Assembly: GCA_945878865.1 (NCBI GenBank)
Contig: CAMCUD010000020.1
Coordinates: forward strand, 21,810 to 85,809
Length of the DNA stretch: 64,000 nucleotides
Origin: Bifidobacterium breve
GTDB lineage: Bacteria > Actinomycetota > Thermoleophilia > Solirubrobacterales > Solirubrobacteraceae
Direction of reading: 5' to 3'
Shown here: in pieces, positions 34,218 to 42,459 of the stretch
Layout: every line of letters begins with the position of its first letter
Position numbering within the stretch: position 1 is the stretch's first letter
Program-made: the position numbers and the translations under genes
Notes under the pieces: generated by a model
Databases searched by the model: none
Told to the model about the DNA's origin: nothing
Seen by the model: the letters and a program-made list of their open reading frames with translations, nothing else

Positions 34218-34250
34218 GGTTCGAGCATACAAAAGCGGAGGCCGCCTCCG
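34218..34250 (-). promoter_or_regulatory. MFS promoter with palindromic operator
   Basis: TATGCT (minus strand, 34224-34229) ends 6 nt before the ATG at 34217. Just above it, CGGAGGC-C-GCCTCCG (34236-34250) is a perfect palindrome with 7-bp arms, lying where the -10/-35 spacer would be. This is the layout of a repressed efflux-pump promoter. Confidence 0.55.
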
Positions 34251-34265
34251 TTCTGGATGCGGTCC

Positions 34266-35441
34266 TCAGCTCAGGGGCGGCCCCTCCGGAGGCGACTCGA
34301 TGTGGCTCAGCGCGACCTCGCGGCGCACGAGCGGGATCACGGTCGCGATGAGCGCCGCCGTGGGCACGGCGAGGAACGCGCCGATGATGCCGCCGAGGAT
34401 CCCGCCGGCGCCCACGCAGACGAGGATGACGACCGGGTGCAGCTCGACGGTGCGCCCGACGATCACGGGGTAGAGCAGGTTGCCCTCCAGCTGCTGGATC
34501 GCGATGATCGCCGCCACGACGAGGAGCGCGTCGACCCACCCGTTCGACACGAGCGCCACCAGCGCGGCCGCCGCCCCCGCGGTGAAGGCGCCCACGATCG
34601 GGATGAACGCCAGCACGAACGTCAGCAGCGCCAGCGGCATGACGAGCGGGACCCCGATGATCCACAGCGCGAGGCCGATCGCGACGGCGTCGATCGTAGC
34701 GATCACGGTGATGCCCCGCACGAACGCGCTGAGCACCCGCCAGCCCTCCTGTCCCGCGGCATGGACGGTGTCCCGCCGGTGCGTCGGCATGAGGCCGACG
34801 ATCCAGTCCCACATCCGGTCGCCGTCACGTACGAGGAAGAACGTCACGACGAGCGTGATGACGACGCCGGCGAAGACCTGCGCCGCCACCAGCGCGCCGG
34901 TCAGCGCGCCGGAGGCGATGTCGTCCGCGCGCTCCTGCACCCGCGAGGAGATCTCGTCCACGGCGTCCTGGACATCGCTCTGGCTGAGGCCGAGGGGGCC
35001 GTCGGCCGCCCAGCTGCCGATCTCGTCGAGGCCGCCGCTGACCTGCCGGCCGAGCTCGTCGAACTCGTGAATGGTCGCGGGCGCCAGCAGCCACACGACG
35101 ACGCCGACGAACGCCAGCCCGCCGATATAGACAATCGCCGCGGCGAGCGTGCGGGGCACCCCACGGTGGCGCAGCCAGACGGCGGCGGGCCCGAGGATCG
35201 TCGCGGCGAGCAGGGCGACGAACACCGGCAGCAGCACCAGCCGCAGCTGCCAGAACGCGTAGACGATCACCCCGACCGCAAGCACGCAGACGAGGAACCG
35301 CCACCCGATCTCGCTCAGGACGGCCAGCGTGCGGGGGACGGTGACCGGCCGGCGCGCGGCCGGCGACCCGTCCTGGGTCGTCGCCGCGGCCGGCAGGACC
35401 GGGACGTCCTCGCTACTCGTAGGCGAGGGCCTCGAGGACAT
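34266..35441 (-). CDS. AI-2E family transporter (PF01594 type)
   Basis: 391 residues with about seven to eight membrane helices and a helical region between them (about 125-190). The family features are the first pair of helices (FLVCVLAVGVIVYAFWQL), FFLVRDGDRMWDW and the C-terminal GNLLYPVIVGRTVELHPVV. Members include permeases linked to autoinducer-2 or sodium/proton exchange; the cargo is usually unknown. The first 29 bp overlap the end of the ABC permease gene, so it may be co-translated. Confidence 0.9.
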   Translation of the reverse strand: MSSRPSPTSSEDVPVLPAAATTQDGSPAARRPVTVPRTLAVLSEIGWRFLVCVLAVGVIVYAFWQLRLVLLPVFVALLAATILGPAAVWLRHRGVPRTLAAAIVYIGGLAFVGVVVWLLAPATIHEFDELGRQVSGGLDEIGSWAADGPLGLSQSDVQDAVDEISSRVQERADDIASGALTGALVAAQVFAGVVITLVVTFFLVRDGDRMWDWIVGLMPTHRRDTVHAAGQEGWRVLSAFVRGITVIATIDAVAIGLALWIIGVPLVMPLALLTFVLAFIPIVGAFTAGAAAALVALVSNGWVDALLVVAAIIAIQQLEGNLLYPVIVGRTVELHPVVILVCVGAGGILGGIIGAFLAVPTAALIATVIPLVRREVALSHIESPPEGPPLS

Positions 35442-37971
35442 CGAGCTTGGACGCGCGGCGGGCGGGCATGATCGCCGCCACGATCCCGGCCAGCGCGGAC
35501 AGCACCAGCAGGATCAGCAGCGTCACGATCGGGAACGTCAGCACGAAGCCCTCCTCCTCGAGGGGACGGGACACGAGCAGGGCGAAGAGTACGCCGAGCA
35601 CCACGCCCAGCGACGCACCGATGAGCGAGGTGATCACCGCCTCGAGGCGCACGATGCGCCGGACCTGTCGTCTCGTTGTGCCGATGGCCCGCAACATGCC
35701 CAGCTCACGGGTCCGTTCGAACACGGACAGCGCCAGCGTGTTGACGATCCCGAACAGCGACACGATGACGCTGAGCGCGAGCAGCGCGTAGATCAGCCCG
35801 AGCAGCTGGTTGATCTGGTCGGACTGCGACTTCTTCAGCTCCTCCTTCGTCTGCGCCTCCGCGTTGGGGAACTGGCGCTCGAGCAGCGTGTCCACCTCCT
35901 TGCGGACCTCGGGCGCAGGGCGCGAGCCGTCGAACTTCACGGCGATCATCCCGGGCTGGCGGACGCCGAAGTCCTCGACGACTGCCTGGGTGGAGACGAC
36001 CATCCCGCCACCCAGGACGCCGAAGTCGCCCTCGTCGACGAGGCCGCGCACGGTGAACGTCACCTGCTTGCCGGTCGGGGTCGTGACGGTGAACCGATCG
36101 CCGACCTTGTACTTGTCGCCGAGCCCCGACCCCGCATCGACGACGGCGCCGTCGGCGCCGAGGTTGGCGAGGACGTCGTTGTCGCCCTCCTTCCAGGTCG
36201 TCTTGTAGGTGCGCGCGACCGACGGGTCGACGCCGACGACCGCCGGCGTGCCCGACACGCCCCGGACCTTGCCGCGGGAGAAGCGGAACGCCGTCGTGTC
36301 GCCGACGCCCGGCACCTTCGCGACCGCCGCCTGCGCGCCCTCGGGCACCGGGCTGAACCCGTCCGTGGCCATGACCGTGAGGTCGCCGGTGAACGACTTG
36401 TCGACCGTGGCGTCGACGGAGCCGGTCAGCCCCGCAGCGAAGATCGACACGAACGCGACGAGCGCGACGCCGATCATCAGGGCCGCCGCGGTGACGGCCG
36501 TGCGGGCCGGGTTGCGCGTCGCGTTCTCGCGTGCGAGCAGCCCGCTGAGGCCGAAGATGCCCTGCAGCGGACGGCCGATCCCCGCCGCCAGCGGCTTGAC
36601 GAGCCGCGGGCTGAGCAGGGCGACGGCGAGGAACACCACCGCGGCGCCGAGGCCGAGCAGCGTCGCCGCCTGGCCGCCGGACCCGTTGCCGAAGAGGCCC
36701 AGGCACAGCAGCACGACGCCGACGACGAGCAGGAGCGTGGCGAAGTACGGCCGCCGGCGGCGGCCCTCGCCCTCGGACAGTCCCTCGCGCATGGCCGCCA
36801 CCGGCGCGACGCGGGTCGCGCGCAGTGCGGGCGCGAGGCTCGCCAGGATCGTGACGAGCGTGCCGACGAGCAGCGCCACGATGATCGTCCGTGCCTGCAC
36901 GACGCTGCCGCCGCTGGGCAGGTCGAACCCGAACGCGCTGAACAGCTGGGTCAGCCCCGGGGCGAGGAGCAGCCCGCCGATCAGGCCCACGATCGACGCC
37001 GCGAGACCGATGATCGCCGCCTCCAGCGCGACGCTGCGCAGGACCTGCCCGCGCGATGCGCCGAGCGTCCGCAGGAGCGCCAGCTCCCGGGTGCGCTGCG
37101 CCACCGTGATCGAGAACGTGTTGTAGATGACGAACGCGCCGACGAACACGGCGATCCCGCCGAAGACGAGCAGCGCCGTCCGCAGGAACGACAGGTTCTT
37201 CTTGAGGTCCTCCGACTGCTTGTCGGCGTTCTCCTGCCCGGTGCGGACGGTGACGCGCTCGCCGCGCAGCGCGGTGGCGACCCGCGACTTCAGTTCCGCC
37301 GGCGACACGCCGTCGTCGCCGGCCACGTCGATCTCGTTGACCCTGCCGGCCTGGCCGGTGGCGCGCTGGGCCTCCGGCGTCGTCATGAGCGCGAACGACG
37401 CGCCGGCCAGCGAGTTCTCATCACCGAACCTCACGACGCCCGTGATCGTGTAGCGCGTGGCGCCCTGGGCGCCGACGACCGTGACCGGGCCGCCGAGGCG
37501 GAAGCCCTGCTTGTCGAAGGTGCTGGCGTCGAGCGCCACCTCGCGGGGCGTGGACGGTGCGCGACCCTCGGTGTAGCGGAACGCGGTGAAACGCTCGTCG
37601 GCGACGCTCGAGGCGAAGTTCGGCGGTCCCTTGGAGATTGCCTTGCCCTCGGGCGAGCGGATCGAGACCTGCCCACTGACGCTGCCCTCGGCCACGGCCA
37701 CGCCGTCGACGGCCGCGACCTGCTTGACCAGCGTCTGCGGCATCGACAGCTGCGGCCCGTCGATGCCGTCGAGCCCGGCCACGGTCTTCGGGGTGACCGC
37801 GACATCGATGCCCTGGTTGCCGGCCTGGAAGATGTCGTCGAACGACTTGTTGATCGTGTCCGTGAGGACGAACGTCCCCGAGATCATCGCGACGCCCAGG
37901 ATGATCGCGATCGACGTGAGCGCCGTGCGCAACTTGCGCGACGCCATGTTGCGGAGGGTCAGTGAGGTCAT
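35413..37971 (-). CDS. ABC transporter permease with two FtsX domains (MacB-like)
   Basis: 852 residues. An N-terminal helix (TALTSIAIILGVAMISGTFV) is followed by a large extracellular domain, then FtsX-like helices (about 265-395), a second extracellular domain and a final FtsX block ending with RASKLDVLEALAYE. This is the double-FtsX layout of permeases that release lipids, peptides or lipoproteins. It overlaps the ATPase gene by 4 bp and the AI-2E gene by 29 bp. Together with the two-component genes upstream it resembles a stress- or peptide-responsive exporter (inference). Confidence 0.9.
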   Translation of the reverse strand: MTSLTLRNMASRKLRTALTSIAIILGVAMISGTFVLTDTINKSFDDIFQAGNQGIDVAVTPKTVAGLDGIDGPQLSMPQTLVKQVAAVDGVAVAEGSVSGQVSIRSPEGKAISKGPPNFASSVADERFTAFRYTEGRAPSTPREVALDASTFDKQGFRLGGPVTVVGAQGATRYTITGVVRFGDENSLAGASFALMTTPEAQRATGQAGRVNEIDVAGDDGVSPAELKSRVATALRGERVTVRTGQENADKQSEDLKKNLSFLRTALLVFGGIAVFVGAFVIYNTFSITVAQRTRELALLRTLGASRGQVLRSVALEAAIIGLAASIVGLIGGLLLAPGLTQLFSAFGFDLPSGGSVVQARTIIVALLVGTLVTILASLAPALRATRVAPVAAMREGLSEGEGRRRRPYFATLLLVVGVVLLCLGLFGNGSGGQAATLLGLGAAVVFLAVALLSPRLVKPLAAGIGRPLQGIFGLSGLLARENATRNPARTAVTAAALMIGVALVAFVSIFAAGLTGSVDATVDKSFTGDLTVMATDGFSPVPEGAQAAVAKVPGVGDTTAFRFSRGKVRGVSGTPAVVGVDPSVARTYKTTWKEGDNDVLANLGADGAVVDAGSGLGDKYKVGDRFTVTTPTGKQVTFTVRGLVDEGDFGVLGGGMVVSTQAVVEDFGVRQPGMIAVKFDGSRPAPEVRKEVDTLLERQFPNAEAQTKEELKKSQSDQINQLLGLIYALLALSVIVSLFGIVNTLALSVFERTRELGMLRAIGTTRRQVRRIVRLEAVITSLIGASLGVVLGVLFALLVSRPLEEEGFVLTFPIVTLLILLVLSALAGIVAAIMPARRASKLDVLEALAYE

Positions 37972-38693
37972 GCCGTGACGCCCCGCATGACCTCGAAGAC
38001 GGCGTCCGCGTCACCGGCGGGCGCGTCGTGGACGATGCGCCCGTCGGCCAGGACGAGCAGACGGTCGGCGATCGACGCCGCGTGCGCGTCGTGGGTGACC
38101 ATGATCACCGTCTGGCCGAGATCGTCGACGGACTGGCGCAGCAGCCGCTGGATCTCCTCGGATGAGTTCGAATCCAGGTTGCCCGTCGGCTCGTCGGCGA
38201 AGACGACGGCGGGCTTGTGGACGAGCGCCCGCGCGACCGCGACGCGCTGCTGCTGGCCGCCGGACAGCTCCGCGGGGCGATGCGTGCGCCGGTCCGTGAG
38301 GCCGACGGTCTCGATGAGCTGATCCAGCCACGCCTGGTCGGGCTTGCGGCCGGCCAGGGTCAGCGGCAGCGTGATGTTCTCCTCGGCGGTGAGGACCGGC
38401 AGCAGGTTGAACGCCTGAAAGACGAAGCCGACCCGGTCGCGCCGCAGCTCGGTGAGCTCCTTGTCGCCCAGGCCGGAAAGCTCCACCCCATCGAGGGTGA
38501 CGCTCCCGCTCGTGGGCGTGTCGAGGCCCGCGAGGCAGTGCATGAGCGTCGATTTGCCCGACCCCGATGGGCCCATGATCGCCGTGAGTCCACCTGCGGG
38601 GAAGGCGACGGTCACGCCGGCGAGCGCGTCGACGGCGGCTTCCCCTTCGCCGTAGCGGCGCGTGAGATCGGTGGCGGTGACAATGTCGGGCAT
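37968..38693 (-). CDS. ABC transporter ATP-binding protein (MacB/LolD-like)
   Basis: 241 residues with complete motifs: Walker A GPSGSGKSTLMHCLAGLD, signature LSGGQQQRVAVARAL and Walker B VVFADEPTGNLDS. It powers the FtsX permease encoded directly downstream (4-bp overlap). A strong ribosome site AGGAG lies 6 nt before the ATG at 38693. The response regulator gene ends 24 bp upstream. Confidence 0.95.
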   Translation of the reverse strand: MPDIVTATDLTRRYGEGEAAVDALAGVTVAFPAGGLTAIMGPSGSGKSTLMHCLAGLDTPTSGSVTLDGVELSGLGDKELTELRRDRVGFVFQAFNLLPVLTAEENITLPLTLAGRKPDQAWLDQLIETVGLTDRRTHRPAELSGGQQQRVAVARALVHKPAVVFADEPTGNLDSNSSEEIQRLLRQSVDDLGQTVIMVTHDAHAASIADRLLVLADGRIVHDAPAGDADAVFEVMRGVTA

Positions 38694-38717
38694 GTGGGCT
38701 CCTGGGTGGGGGGAGGG

Positions 38718-39377
38718 TCAGGACGCTGATCGCACGAAGGCGAGCACGGCGAGGACCCGGCGGTGATCGTCGGGCGCGGGGGGAAGATCGAGCTTGCCGA
38801 AGATGTTCGTCACGTGCTTTTCGACGGCCCGCTCGGTGACGACGAGCTGCTGGGAGATGCCGTGGTTCGAGCGGCCTTCGGCCATGAGCGCGAGAACCTC
38901 GCGCTCGCGGGGGCTGAGCGGCTCCAGCGGGTCCGCCTGCCGGCGGCGCCCGAGGAGCTGGGCGACGACCTCGGGGTCGAGCGCCGATCCGCCCTCGCCG
39001 ACGCGCCGCACCGATTCGACGAAGCGGTCGATGTCGCCCACGCGGTCCTTCAGCAGGTAGCCGGTGCCCGCCCCGTCGCCCTGGTCGCCGCTGAGCAGAT
39101 CCAGCGCATAGCCCTCCTCGACGTACTGGCTGAGAACGAGCACACCGACGTCGGGTTGGCGCGCGCGGATCTCGGCCGCGGCGCGCAGCCCCTCGTCGGT
39201 ATGGGTGGGCGGCATCTTGATGTCGATGATCGCCACGTCCGGCTTGTGGGCGCCGACCTTGCGCAGGAGGTCCTCGCCGTCGCCGGCCTGGGCGACGACA
39301 TCCATCCCCGCCTCTTCGAGCAGGCGGACGATGCCCTCGCGCAGCAGGACGGAATCGTCGGCTACGACGACGCGCAT
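38718..39377 (-). CDS. NarL/FixJ-family response regulator
   Basis: 219 residues. The receiver has the acidic pair VADDSVLLREG, phospho-acceptor aspartate in AIIDIKMPP and lysine in GYLLKDR. The C-terminal LuxR helix-turn-helix reads LSPREREVLALMAEGRSNHG. Phosphorylated by the kinase upstream (16-bp overlap), it likely controls the ABC exporter genes that follow it. The ALDLLSGDQGDGAGTG insertion in the receiver is slightly longer than in most homologues. Confidence 0.93.
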   Translation of the reverse strand: MRVVVADDSVLLREGIVRLLEEAGMDVVAQAGDGEDLLRKVGAHKPDVAIIDIKMPPTHTDEGLRAAAEIRARQPDVGVLVLSQYVEEGYALDLLSGDQGDGAGTGYLLKDRVGDIDRFVESVRRVGEGGSALDPEVVAQLLGRRRQADPLEPLSPREREVLALMAEGRSNHGISQQLVVTERAVEKHVTNIFGKLDLPPAPDDHRRVLAVLAFVRSAS

Positions 39378-41110
39378 GGGATCTCCGCTCGGATCGTGGT
39401 CCCCTCGCCCTCGGGACTGACCACCTCGAGGTGCCCGTCGAGCGCCTCCAAGCGGTCGGCGAGCCCCTGCAGGCCGTGCCCGGCCGGATCGGCGCCGCCC
39501 CGGCCGTCGTCGGCGACCTGCACGACGGCGTGGCCGTTGACCCGGTCGACCCGCACGCGCGCCGTTTGCGCCCGGGCGTGCTTGGCGAGGTTGGCCAGCG
39601 CCTCGGAGACGACGAAGTACGCCGCGGCTTCGACGGGCGCCGGCAGCCGCTCGGCGGGCACACCCTCGACCTCGACCGGCGTGGGCGAGCGCGCGGCGAG
39701 CGCGTCGATCGCCGCGGGCAGGCCGCGGTCGGTGAGGATCGCCGGGTGGATGCCGCGGGCCAGCTCGCGCAACTCGGCCAGGGCCTGCTCGAGCTCGGCC
39801 TGCGCGCCGTCGAGCAGCTCCTGGGCGCGCGCGGGATCCTTCGCGGCGGCGGCACGGGCGAGGCTGAGCTGCAGCGACAGCGCGACGAGCCGCTGCTGCG
39901 CGCCGTCGTGGAGATCGCGCTCGAGGCGCCGGCGCTCCGCCAGGCCCGCGGTGACGATCCGGGCGCGGGACTCTTCGAGGTCGGCGACGCGGGCGCGCAG
40001 CTCGGCCTCCAGCCTGCCGTTCTCCATCGCCAGCGCGGCCGCGCCTGCCGCGGCCGTGACGAGCTCGCGCTCTTCGTCGAGCGTCCGCTCGTGGACGATG
40101 GCGCCGACGAGCACGTCGCCGTGGCGGACGGGCGCCGCCGCCCGCTCCGGGTCATCGGGGGACGGCAGCAGGACCGAGCGTCCGTCCTCCCCGACGAACC
40201 GCTGCTCGGCCTCCAGCCAGTAGGCGAGCTCGACCGTCGGGTCGCTCAGGGCATCGGCGATCGCGGCGCGGAGCGCCTGGCGGCCGGCGACACGCTCAAC
40301 CAGATCCCCCACGGCCGTGGCACGAGCCCAGCGCGACCGCAGCAGCCCGAAGAGAAACACGAACGGCAGCAGCAGGAACGGGATGAGCGCGGCGAGGTTC
40401 AGCGCCCGGTACGCCGTCGAGCCGTCGTCGACGACGAGGTCGGCGAGGAGCACGGCGGCCAGCAGGACGATGAGGATGCCGCCGCACAGCAAGATCGGCG
40501 TCAGCAGACGGCGCGCCGTCGCGGTCGCCGCGCGCCAGCGGCGCAGCATCAGCGCCGCGATGAGGACGATGATCGCGACGCCGGACAGGCTGCCCGCGAC
40601 GTCGATGGCCGACGCCAGCCACGGGATGTCGGCGATGAGCAGGAGGTTCCCCGGCGTCTCGGCGATGCTCATCCCCTCGAGCTCCGGGGAAACCAGGGCG
40701 AACAGCAGCGGCACGCCGAGCGCCAGCACGTATCCGGCCTGGATCGCGCGGAGCTCAAGCCGGTCCGCCGGGCGCCCCGTCGGAAACGTGAGGACGAGCT
40801 GGGCGAAGACGATGAAGAAGATCGAGCCGGTGACCGATCCGAGCGTGAACACCCACGCGACGTCGCTGACGCACAGCGTGTTCAGCATGTACGTGAAGCC
40901 GGTGGCGCACAGCAGCGGCCCGACGAGGTTGTGCGGGCGCCGCGACCACGCCAGCAGACCGGTCCCGATGTACGACGCCATGATGCCCGCGACGAGCACG
41001 GCATCCGCGGTCGTGCCCTCCTCGCTCGTGAGCTGTACGCCCACCGCGCACACGGCGAGAAGCACGCCGAGCAGGCCGATGCCGAGCAGGGCGGGTCGCA
41101 GCCCCGTCAC
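39362..41110 (-). CDS. Membrane sensor histidine kinase (HisKA_3 type)
   Basis: 582 residues. About eight membrane helices occupy residues 5-270 (for example LLGVLLAVCAVGVQL and VAIIVLIAALMLR), followed by a cytosolic linker with a GAF-like stretch. The H box is RRRLERDLHDGAQQRLVALS; the ATPase domain has VSEALANLAKHARA (N box) and VADDGRGGAD with HGLQGLADRLEAL. It phosphorylates the NarL-type partner encoded 16 bp inside its 3' end. The large membrane part suggests sensing within the membrane. Confidence 0.93.
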   Translation of the reverse strand: MTGLRPALLGIGLLGVLLAVCAVGVQLTSEEGTTADAVLVAGIMASYIGTGLLAWSRRPHNLVGPLLCATGFTYMLNTLCVSDVAWVFTLGSVTGSIFFIVFAQLVLTFPTGRPADRLELRAIQAGYVLALGVPLLFALVSPELEGMSIAETPGNLLLIADIPWLASAIDVAGSLSGVAIIVLIAALMLRRWRAATATARRLLTPILLCGGILIVLLAAVLLADLVVDDGSTAYRALNLAALIPFLLLPFVFLFGLLRSRWARATAVGDLVERVAGRQALRAAIADALSDPTVELAYWLEAEQRFVGEDGRSVLLPSPDDPERAAAPVRHGDVLVGAIVHERTLDEERELVTAAAGAAALAMENGRLEAELRARVADLEESRARIVTAGLAERRRLERDLHDGAQQRLVALSLQLSLARAAAAKDPARAQELLDGAQAELEQALAELRELARGIHPAILTDRGLPAAIDALAARSPTPVEVEGVPAERLPAPVEAAAYFVVSEALANLAKHARAQTARVRVDRVNGHAVVQVADDGRGGADPAGHGLQGLADRLEALDGHLEVVSPEGEGTTIRAEIPCASS

Positions 41111-41463
41111 GCGGCGAGCACCTCCTCCAGGGCGGCCCGCGAGAGGTCGGCCTTCGCGATGAACCCGCGCGCGCCGCTCGTGCCGACGAGTGGCCCATAG
41201 TCGCTGGCCTGCCGGCTGGAGACGAGGACGACCGCGGGCCCGCGATCCTTGGCGCTCAGCCGGCTGGCGACCTGGAAGCCGTCGAGCCCGGGCAGGTTGA
41301 CGTCGAGCAGGACGACATCGGGACGCAGCTCGTCGACGAGCGTGAACGCCGTCTCCCCATCCGGGGCCTCGCCGACCACCTCGTAGCCCTCGAGCTCGAG
41401 CAGCATGCGCGCCGTCGCCCGGAAGCTCGGGTGGTCGTCGACGATGAGGACGGTGGACCGCAC
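41107..41463 (-). CDS. Stand-alone receiver-domain response regulator
   Basis: 118 residues, a single CheY-like receiver without an output domain: TVLIVDDHPSFRATA, phospho-aspartate in VVLLDVNLPGLDG, and lysine in GARGFIAKADLS. The GTG start at 41463 is first in the gene run, coupled by a 4-bp overlap to the histidine kinase. It may be a phosphate sink or act through protein contacts. The kinase's own partner appears to be the second, DNA-binding regulator downstream. Confidence 0.9.
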   Translation of the reverse strand: MRSTVLIVDDHPSFRATARMLLELEGYEVVGEAPDGETAFTLVDELRPDVVLLDVNLPGLDGFQVASRLSAKDRGPAVVLVSSRQASDYGPLVGTSGARGFIAKADLSRAALEEVLAA

Positions 41464-41500
41464 GCCCTCATTGTCGCGCGCCCGCCGACGGCCTCGGGTA

Positions 41501-41520
41501 CGGGTAACCCCCGAAACCCG
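41501..41520. terminator. Weak stem-loop after rpe
   Basis: CGGGT and ACCCG arms (41501-41505, 41516-41520) around 10 bases lie just after the rpe stop and before the two-component genes. The stem is short, so this is only a candidate. Confidence 0.25.
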
Positions 41521-41523
41521 GTG

Positions 41524-42201
41524 CTACGCCGAGCCGACGCCCGCCGCCGCAGCGATCGTGCGGTACGCCGCGCCCGGATCCTCGGCGCCGAAGACGGCCG
41601 AGCCGGCGACGAACCAGGTGGCCCCGGCCGCCGCGCACAGCGGCGCGGTCTCGGCGTCGACGCCGCCGTCGACCTGGATCGCGGCGTCGGGCCCGAGGAT
41701 CTCGCGCACCTGCTTGACCTTCTCCAGGCACGACGGGATGAGCGCCTGCCCACCCCACCCCGGGTTCACCGTCATCACGAGCGCGAGGTCGACCATGTCG
41801 GCGACCTCCTCGAAGACCGCCGGCGGCGTCGCCGGGCACACCGCCAGCCCCGCGCGGCAGTCCGCCTCACGGATCTGGTGCAGCACCCGGTGGGCGTGCG
41901 GGGTCGCCTCGGCGTGGAACGTGATCCCGTCGGCGCCTGCGCTGGCGAAGTCCTCGATCTGGCGCTCTGGCGTCTCGATCATGAGGTGCACGTCGAGGTA
42001 GATGCTCGCGGGCAGGGCGTCGCGCAGCGCGCTCAGCACGACCGGGCCGACCGTGATCGGCGGCACGAACTGGCCGTCCATCACGTCGAAGTGCACGACG
42101 GTCGCGCCGGCGTCGACGACCGCCTTGACCTCGGCGGCGAGGTTCGCGAGGTCCGCCGACAGGATCGACGGAGCGACGTGGCGATGGTTCAGGGGACTCA
42201 T
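41524..42201 (-). CDS. rpe: Ribulose-phosphate 3-epimerase
   Basis: 225 residues of the TIM-barrel epimerase that interconverts ribulose and xylulose 5-phosphate in the pentose phosphate pathway. Motifs are APSILSADLANL, VHFDVMDGQFVPPITVGP, YLDVHLMI, MTVNPGWGGQ and IQVDGGVDAET. I chose the ATG at 42201 because it overlaps the upstream zinc-ribbon stop by 4 bp; the frame stays open upstream but the sequence is not family-like. In related genomes rpe is usually followed by ribD, which here is 16.7 kb away. Confidence 0.96.
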   Translation of the reverse strand: MSPLNHRHVAPSILSADLANLAAEVKAVVDAGATVVHFDVMDGQFVPPITVGPVVLSALRDALPASIYLDVHLMIETPERQIEDFASAGADGITFHAEATPHAHRVLHQIREADCRAGLAVCPATPPAVFEEVADMVDLALVMTVNPGWGGQALIPSCLEKVKQVREILGPDAAIQVDGGVDAETAPLCAAAGATWFVAGSAVFGAEDPGAAYRTIAAAAGVGSA

Positions 42202-42434
42202 ATCTCGCGGAGCATCGAGCCGCCGCACGTGTTGCACGTCATCGTGGCCGAAGACGACATGCGGACGATCGTGCCGTGCTCGCCGCACGTCGGGCAGACG
42301 GAGACGAGCTCGAAGCGGTGCAGGCAGTTCACGCAGCGGAACCGGCCGGGCAGGTTCGCCGGGCGCAGCCACGGCTCACGGCAATTGGGGCAGACGGGAC
42401 GATCGGGGAGGGCACTGGACTCCACCCCTCCCAT
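42198..42434 (-). CDS. Small double zinc-ribbon protein (YfgJ/DUF1407-like)
   Basis: 78 residues with four CxxC knuckles: CPNC, CVNC, CPTC and CNTC. The spacing gives two zinc ribbons with FRCVNCLHRFELVSVCPTCG in the middle, resembling E. coli YfgJ. It is flanked and coupled: its stop overlaps the rpe start (ATGA) and it begins 25 bp after rsmB. The reading frame is longer upstream, but that part lies within rsmB. The role is unknown; the housekeeping context suggests a nucleic-acid or metal function. Confidence 0.75.
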   Translation of the reverse strand: MGGVESSALPDRPVCPNCREPWLRPANLPGRFRCVNCLHRFELVSVCPTCGEHGTIVRMSSSATMTCNTCGGSMLREI

Positions 42435-42459
42435 ACTGGCGCATCGGTCGGCCGGGGCG

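Noticed and set aside
35329..37965. 878-codon plus-strand frame opposite the ABC permease
   Set aside because: The sequence is a charged low-complexity shadow; the minus-strand FtsX permease is clear.
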